A stretch of 64,000 nucleotides of DNA, taken from Azomonas tarimensis (GTDB lineage Bacteria; Pseudomonadota; Gammaproteobacteria; Pseudomonadales; Pseudomonadaceae). The stretch is taken from positions 620,001 through 684,000 of the forward strand of contig NZ_JBHRXZ010000022.1 in assembly GCF_042648805.1 (NCBI RefSeq), read 5' to 3'. This document shows positions 59,554 through 64,000 of the stretch, one piece after another (within the stretch, counting starts at the first letter, position 1; every line of letters begins with the position of its first letter). The notes under the pieces were generated by a model. That model was not told the origin of the DNA. It saw nothing but the letters and a program-made list of their open reading frames with translations, and searched no databases. The translations under genes were made by a program, and so were the position numbers.

Positions 59554-59620
59554 GAGCAGGCCCCGACCCCGACCCGCCAGCTCCGGCCAAACCCCTGTAG
59601 GAGCGGGCCCTGACCGCGAC
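59550..59620. repeat. Two degenerate GTAGGAG-family REPs after the MBL gene
   Basis: GTAGGAGCAGGCCCC... at 59550-59573 and GTAGGAGCGGGCCCTGACC... at 59597-59620, direct orientation, 47 bp apart. The first supplies the stop codon TAG of the MBL gene. Stems are partly decayed. Confidence 0.75.
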
Positions 59621-59699
59621 CCAGGCCCCCCAACACCACCAGATCCCCGGTCGGCCCAACCGCCGACCCAACAACTCGCTAAACACGGAACTCAACGAC

Positions 59700-59771
59700 A
59701 TGAAAGTCATAGCCCCCAGCACCGGTTACTTCGGTGTGGCCAAGGTCCCGCAAAGCATGGCCGCTAACTGA
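59700..59771 (+). pseudogene. Remnant of a UDP-glucose dehydrogenase N-terminus
   Basis: A 23-codon frame MKVIAPSTGYFGVAKVPQSMAAN whose first half matches the opening of Pseudomonas-type Ugd (MKV-x-x-x-x-TGYVGL). The remainder is degraded. It lies directly before the intact short-type ugd and mirrors the C-terminal remnant at 61034. It is the weaker of the two remnants and the call depends on that context. Confidence 0.5.
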
Positions 59772-59817
59772 TGCGTCCCGCGTACTAGATAAAAGGATTT
59801 GAGGCCGTAACCCACTC

Positions 59818-60984
59818 ATGAACATAACCATCGCCGGAACCGGATACGTTGGGCTCTCCAATGCCGTACTGCTCGCTCAACACAACAAGGTTATTGCCCT
59901 GGATATCGTCCAGGCCAAGGTAGACCTGATCAATGATCGCCTGTCCCCAATCGAGGACAGCGAAATCGAGCACTACCTTGCCGAGAAGACCCTCGACCTC
60001 AAGGCAACCCTCGACAAGCAAGAGGCCTACAGAAACGCAGACTTCGTGATCATCGCCACCCCCACCGACTACGACCCGCAGACCAACTTCTTCAATACCC
60101 GTAGCGTCGAGGCTGTCATCGAGGACGTACTGGCCATCAACCCAAACGCGGTGATGGTCATCAAGTCCACCGTGCCGGTGGGCTACACGAAAGGTGTGTG
60201 CGAGAAGTATGGGACCGAGAACATCCTCTTCTCCCCCGAGTTCCTCCGCGAAGGCAAGGCGCTGCACGACAACCTCTATCCGTCGCGAATCATCATCGGC
60301 GAACGCTCCGAACGGGCGGAAACCTTTGCCCGCCTGCTACAACAAGGTGCAGTCAAGCAGGACATTCCGACCCTGTTCACCGAAAGCACCGAAGCCGAAG
60401 CCATCAAGCTGTTCGCCAACACTTATCTGGCCATGCGCGTGGCGTACTTCAATGAGCTGGATACCTACGCCGAAACCCACGGCCTGGATACCCGCCAGAT
60501 CATCGAGGGCGTTGGCCTCGATCCGCGCATCGGCATGCACTACAACAACCCGAGCTTTGGCTACGGCGGTTATTGCCTGCCCAAGGACACCAAGCAACTG
60601 CTGGCCAATTATGCGGACGTGCCCAGCACTTTGATCCGCGCCATCGTTGACGCCAATACCACGCGCAAGGACTTTATTGCCGAGTCCGTCCTCAAGCGCA
60701 ATCCGAAAGTGGTCGGTATCTACCGCTTGGTAATGAAGTCCGGCTCGGACAACTTCCGTGCCTCGGCTATTCAGGGTGTGATGAAGCGGATCAAGGCTAA
60801 GGGAATTGAGGTTGTAATTTACGAGCCTGCATTAAAGGAAGAGAGTTTTTTTAACTCGTCTATTATTCGTGACTTGGAAGAGTTCAAAAGAGCCAGCGAT
60901 GTCATCATCGCCAATCGATGCGCCCAAAATCTCCAAGACGTCGCTTGCAAGGTCTACACTCGCGACCTGTTTGGGAGCGACTGA
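59818..60984 (+). CDS. ugd: UDP-glucose 6-dehydrogenase, short (E. coli-like) type
   Basis: A 388-residue NAD-dependent enzyme oxidising UDP-glucose to UDP-glucuronate for polymer synthesis. Rossmann motif IAGTGYVGLSNAVLLAQ (residues 5-21), catalytic segment STEAEAIKLFANTYLAMRVAYFNELDTYAE, and nucleophile Cys in GYGGYCLPKDTKQL (about 260). Length and start MNITIAGTGYVGLSNA are those of the E. coli Ugd type, not the longer (about 450) Pseudomonas type. G+C falls toward its 3' end from about 60.8 kb. Flanked by remnants of the other type, so a replacement by gene transfer is inferred. Confidence 0.95.
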   Translation: MNITIAGTGYVGLSNAVLLAQHNKVIALDIVQAKVDLINDRLSPIEDSEIEHYLAEKTLDLKATLDKQEAYRNADFVIIATPTDYDPQTNFFNTRSVEAVIEDVLAINPNAVMVIKSTVPVGYTKGVCEKYGTENILFSPEFLREGKALHDNLYPSRIIIGERSERAETFARLLQQGAVKQDIPTLFTESTEAEAIKLFANTYLAMRVAYFNELDTYAETHGLDTRQIIEGVGLDPRIGMHYNNPSFGYGGYCLPKDTKQLLANYADVPSTLIRAIVDANTTRKDFIAESVLKRNPKVVGIYRLVMKSGSDNFRASAIQGVMKRIKAKGIEVVIYEPALKEESFFNSSIIRDLEEFKRASDVIIANRCAQNLQDVACKVYTRDLFGSD

Positions 60985-61033
60985 GGATTCAGAAAATATA
61001 TGACGCGGTTACTCATAATCGAGCGTCAATCGA

Positions 61034-61505
61034 GTGGCATCACTTCCGATATCTGAACTGGATTCCCTCCGCAACCTGCAAAAACACGTCCTGTTCGAAA
61101 AGATCTACAAGCACTTCGACGGCGATCTGTACGGCAAGACATTCGTGCTGTGGGGCCTGGCCTTTAAACCCAACACAGACGATATGCGCGAGGCGCCCAG
61201 CCGCGTGTTGATAGAAGCACTGTGGAAAGCCGGGGCGAAAGTGCAGGCCTATGACCCTGAGGCAATGGAAGAGGCGCAGCGGATCTATGGGAATCGGGAT
61301 GATTTGGTGCTGGCTGGGACTAACGAGGCGGCATTGAATCAAGCGGATGCTTTGATTGTTGTAACGGAGTGGCGGGAGTTTAAATCGCCGGATTTCGACT
61401 TCATAAATTCTCAGTTTAAAATAACCTATCGTATTCGATGGTAGGAATATTTATGCTGAAAAAGCTTTAAGGCGACGATTTAGCTTAAAAGCAATTGGTC
61501 GCTAA
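61034..61505 (+). pseudogene. 3' remnant of a Pseudomonas-type UDP-glucose dehydrogenase, frameshifted
   Basis: From about 61070 the frame encodes HVLFEKIYKHFDGDLYGKTFVLWGLAFKPNTDDMREAPSRVLIEALWKAGAKVQAYDPEA, the C-terminal domain of the long Ugd type. It stops early at 61444, but in the +1 frame the sequence continues PIVFDGRNIYAEKALRRRF and ends AIGR at 61505, as in intact Ugd; one extra base near 61420 explains the shift. The N-terminal two thirds are absent. No start or ribosome site of its own is convincing. Confidence 0.85.
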
Positions 61506-61534
61506 ATCTAAATTTTATTTATGGGAAACTAGCA

Positions 61535-62587
61535 ATGAAGACTGTTGGGATATTAACGTATCACGATATAAATAATTTTGGAGCTCAGCTTCAAGCGGCT
61601 TCGCTAAACAAGTTTCTGCGTGATAGCGGGTATGACTCAAGTATTATTAATTATACGCCAATTCGATCGAGAGTAAGGATATATGCAACCTGTATAAGGC
61701 CGTTCTTAAGGTTTGATCTTAAGGGATTTAATGAGCAGAGAAGGAAGAGAGAAGTATTTAGGCGTTCAGCGGTTGAGTTGGGTGATATTTCAGAGAGGCC
61801 AATTATAACTTCGCGTGGAGTGGAGAAGGCTGTAAGAGATTTCGATGTCTTGGTCTGTGGAAGTGATGAGTTATGGAATTTCGATAACTACCTCGGTTAC
61901 CAAAAACCCTATTTGCTTGACTTAAAATTTTCCGGTAAGAAAATAAGCTACGCAGCATCGATGGGTAACTGCGTGCCTGACTTAGACCTAAAGCGGGGTT
62001 TCAAGCGAGGCTTACAGAGTTTTTCAAAAGTTCTTGTGAGGGACGGCTACACTAGCAAATTCTTGGAATCAATAGGCGTTCCAAGTGAAGTTGTAGTTGA
62101 TCCAACCTATTTGTCAGATGTTCAGCCGGTATATAAAGAGACAGAGCCATACTTAATGGTTTCGGGGGCGCTAAACTATTGCCAGATTCGTGAAATAATT
62201 AAGCTTTCTAAGATTCTTGGGTTGCGGATTCTGACGCCAGGGTATAAGTATGAGGGTTTTGAAGATAGCTTTATTGAGGCAAGTCCTCAGCAATGGATTG
62301 GGTATATAAAAAATGCCGCCTTTCATGTTACGTCGTTGTTCCACGGCGCTGCGTTTTCAATGAAGTACCAAACCAAGTTCGCCGTGTATCTAACGCCCGG
62401 AAAAGAAAATAAAATTGGTTTCATGATGGAGCTTTTTAATCAGACTCATAGAGTAATCGAATTGCCAGCGTTAGCGAATCAGATTGCAGATCTGTTGGAA
62501 GAAGATTTTAGCGATCAGTTTTCCGAGAATATGCAGAGAGTTATCGAGCGCTCAAGGCGGTTGCTGATTGATGCAGTCGGGTTTTGA
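61535..62587 (+). CDS. Polysaccharide pyruvyl transferase family protein
   Basis: A 350-residue glycosyltransferase-like enzyme adding pyruvate ketals to polymer sugars. MKTVGILTYHDINNFGAQLQAASL (1-24), VLVCGSDELWNFDNYLGYQKPYLLDLK (about 109-135), SYAASMGN and FHVTSLFHGAAFSMKYQTKFAVYL (about 265-288) are family signatures. G+C is far lower than in the rest of the window, and codon use shifts to A/T at third positions, so it was acquired with the flippase. Start at 61535; a purine-rich AAACTAGCA precedes. Confidence 0.9.
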   Translation: MKTVGILTYHDINNFGAQLQAASLNKFLRDSGYDSSIINYTPIRSRVRIYATCIRPFLRFDLKGFNEQRRKREVFRRSAVELGDISERPIITSRGVEKAVRDFDVLVCGSDELWNFDNYLGYQKPYLLDLKFSGKKISYAASMGNCVPDLDLKRGFKRGLQSFSKVLVRDGYTSKFLESIGVPSEVVVDPTYLSDVQPVYKETEPYLMVSGALNYCQIREIIKLSKILGLRILTPGYKYEGFEDSFIEASPQQWIGYIKNAAFHVTSLFHGAAFSMKYQTKFAVYLTPGKENKIGFMMELFNQTHRVIELPALANQIADLLEEDFSDQFSENMQRVIERSRRLLIDAVGF

Positions 62588-62596
62588 ATTTCAAAG

Positions 62597-64000
62597 ATGT
62601 CAATATATAGAAGCTTCGCCTGGATGGGGTTAGCAGTCGCAGTAACCAAAGCATCGACCTTGATAACTCAGATTATTCTAGGGTACCTATTGGCGGTATC
62701 CGAGTATGGGCAATACGCCTATATTGTCGGTGCCCTTGCGCTTGTTTCGGGGTTTGCAGATACCGGGATCAATAAGTTCTTAATAAAAGAACAAGAAAGG
62801 CTAAGTTTTTACCTAAGCAGCGCACGTTATGTCGCCTTCTTATTCGCCTGTATCGGAGGGGGGCTCTTAATTGGGTACTTCCTTTATAGTAAAACATATG
62901 GCGATGTGTTTGTTGCAATGGCACTAATAGCAATTTTTCTTCCATGCAACGCGTTGGCACAGATCTACAAAGCAAAGTTGGCGATACAGCTTGATTTTTC
63001 TTATATATCCAAAGTCGACATGCTGAATTCAGCTTTATACTCGTTTTGCTTGGTGTTTTCAGCCTCCGTAGGGATGGGGGTTGTTAGCTTTGGAATCGCC
63101 TTGGCCGCAAGTTATTTGTTCATGCTTTTAATGTATCGAGGTAGGAGCAAAAAGAATAGTTTACCAGTAGGCGAAAATAAAAGTGGTGTGTTGGTTTTAA
63201 TAAAGGAGTTGCGATGGCTGATATTAACAACGTTCTTTATGGGGTTGGCACTTCGGGGCGACTATCTAGTATTGGGGTTCATGATTGATCAAGAGGCGCT
63301 AGGGTACTACTTTTTTGCTTTTATGCTGGTTGCAAATATCGGTTTAGTTATGGCGCAAGGGATCAACAATGTTTTTATGCCCTATTTGGTGCGGCACGAA
63401 GGAGACGATGCAGCTCAAGAATTGATGTTCGTACAGAAAAGCATAATGTTTATTCTGGTTACGTCTTTGATGAGCATAGGGTTCATCCTGTTTGGAAAGG
63501 ATGCAATTGCTTGGGTATGGCAAGGTAAATGGGAGTCAGCGGCTATATTCGCTGGGCTATTTTCCATTACCCTGCCGCTTAAAATGCTCGCTCCTGCTGC
63601 CTATGCCCTACTCGAGTCGAAGGGTTATTGGAGAGAGAAATTTTGGCTAATTTTTATGGATGCGATCAGCGTTTTGCTGGCGGTCAGTATAGGCGCTCAA
63701 TTAGGCGGGGTTTTTGGGGCGGCTTATGCATTGGCATTACAACGGGGCGTGGTCGGCGTAGTTATTTATTGGTCCGCAGCTCGATTGTCAGGAATTGCAG
63801 TTAAACAGCTTATTCGTTTGTTGGTTTATTACTGCCTTCCGATACTGTTACTGTCGATAAGTTGCTTTTACGTGATATATGGCGATATTAAAAGTGAATC
63901 GATACTAAGCGGATACTTAACTATTAAGCTTTTGCTTATGACTGTTGCGGGGGTGGGGTTTGTTTTACTCATGGATAAAGCAATGCCTACTGCGCGGCCG
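62597..64000 (+). CDS. Wzx-type polysaccharide flippase, runs off the window
   Basis: An open frame of 468 codons without a stop, starting MSIYRSFAWMGLAVAVTKAS and continuing in frame to the last base. It is highly hydrophobic with about 12 membrane segments; LAVSEYGQYAYIVGALALVSGFADTGINKFLI near the N-terminus and the KMLAPAAYALLESKGYWREKFWLIFMDAISVLLAV region are typical of the polysaccharide-biosynthesis/MATE-like flippases. It would move lipid-linked repeat units across the inner membrane. AT-rich like its neighbour. It begins 9 bp after the pyruvyltransferase stop. Confidence 0.85.
   Translation, partial: MSIYRSFAWMGLAVAVTKASTLITQIILGYLLAVSEYGQYAYIVGALALVSGFADTGINKFLIKEQERLSFYLSSARYVAFLFACIGGGLLIGYFLYSKTYGDVFVAMALIAIFLPCNALAQIYKAKLAIQLDFSYISKVDMLNSALYSFCLVFSASVGMGVVSFGIALAASYLFMLLMYRGRSKKNSLPVGENKSGVLVLIKELRWLILTTFFMGLALRGDYLVLGFMIDQEALGYYFFAFMLVANIGLVMAQGINNVFMPYLVRHEGDDAAQELMFVQKSIMFILVTSLMSIGFILFGKDAIAWVWQGKWESAAIFAGLFSITLPLKMLAPAAYALLESKGYWREKFWLIFMDAISVLLAVSIGAQLGGVFGAAYALALQRGVVGVVIYWSAARLSGIAVKQLIRLLVYYCLPILLLSISCFYVIYGDIKSESILSGYLTIKLLLMTVAGVGFVLLMDKAMPTARP

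Noticed and set aside
60985..61033. Possible fusion of the intact ugd with the downstream C-terminal fragment by frameshift
   Set aside because: The intact 388-residue Ugd already has a complete C-terminal domain; the fragment belongs to the longer type and repeats that domain.

Overview
The window is high-GC DNA (mostly well above 60% G+C by eye) from a gamma-proteobacterium, almost certainly a Pseudomonas. The evidence is the gene set and its order: a GbdR-type betaine regulon, cbcVWX, dgcAB with divergent etfAB-like genes, soxBDAG, betIBA and Pseudomonas-style REP elements. The last 3 kb (from about 60.8 kb) is clearly AT-richer and looks acquired.

Layout. 0-2 kb: dTDP-rhamnose genes rfbB-rfbA-rfbC (leftward, rfbC cut by the window edge). 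2.1-6.2 kb: a beta-carbonic anhydrase, a carbon-nitrogen hydrolase, and a polyamine pair (acetylpolyamine amidohydrolase plus polyamine-binding protein). 6.2-7.8 kb: a membrane sensor with a degenerate GGDEF domain. 8-46.8 kb: a nearly complete route from choline-O-sulfate to pyruvate. Uptake: OprD-type porin, cbcVWX and two further binding proteins. Choline sulfatase betC with its LysR regulator and a SulP transporter. Oxidation of choline to betaine: betA, betB, under betI. Betaine to dimethylglycine: gbcA/gbcB. Dimethylglycine to sarcosine: dgcA/dgcB with an ETF-like pair. Sarcosine to glycine plus a C1 unit: soxBDAG. Glycine to serine: glyA. Serine to pyruvate: sdaB. The regulator gbdR sits inside the cluster.

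46.8-48.3 kb: a DUF1232 protein and a HAD phosphatase. 48.8-64 kb: an exopolysaccharide locus. It opens with a NusG/RfaH paralogue and, 200 bp further on, an exact match to the core of the enterobacterial ops element. Then come an Ala-rich secreted repeat protein, an outer-membrane beta-barrel, a Wza-like exporter, a Wzc-type tyrosine kinase, a PHP-family phosphatase, a VpsP-like protein, an initiating glycosyltransferase, an MBL/beta-CASP protein, a short-type UDP-glucose dehydrogenase lodged between remnants of a different ugd, a pyruvyltransferase and a Wzx-type flippase (runs off the end).

The most striking non-coding content is a REP system. About 51 hairpin elements, each with GTAG at the foot, fall in three stem families that keep base pairing through compensatory changes. 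A REP-associated tyrosine transposase (RAYT) lies between two of the clusters. The elements form inverted pairs (REPINs), a six-unit tandem REPIN array upstream of glyA, and direct arrays of 5 and 9 copies. Elements of two other GTAG families are also present, one of them inside a reading frame.
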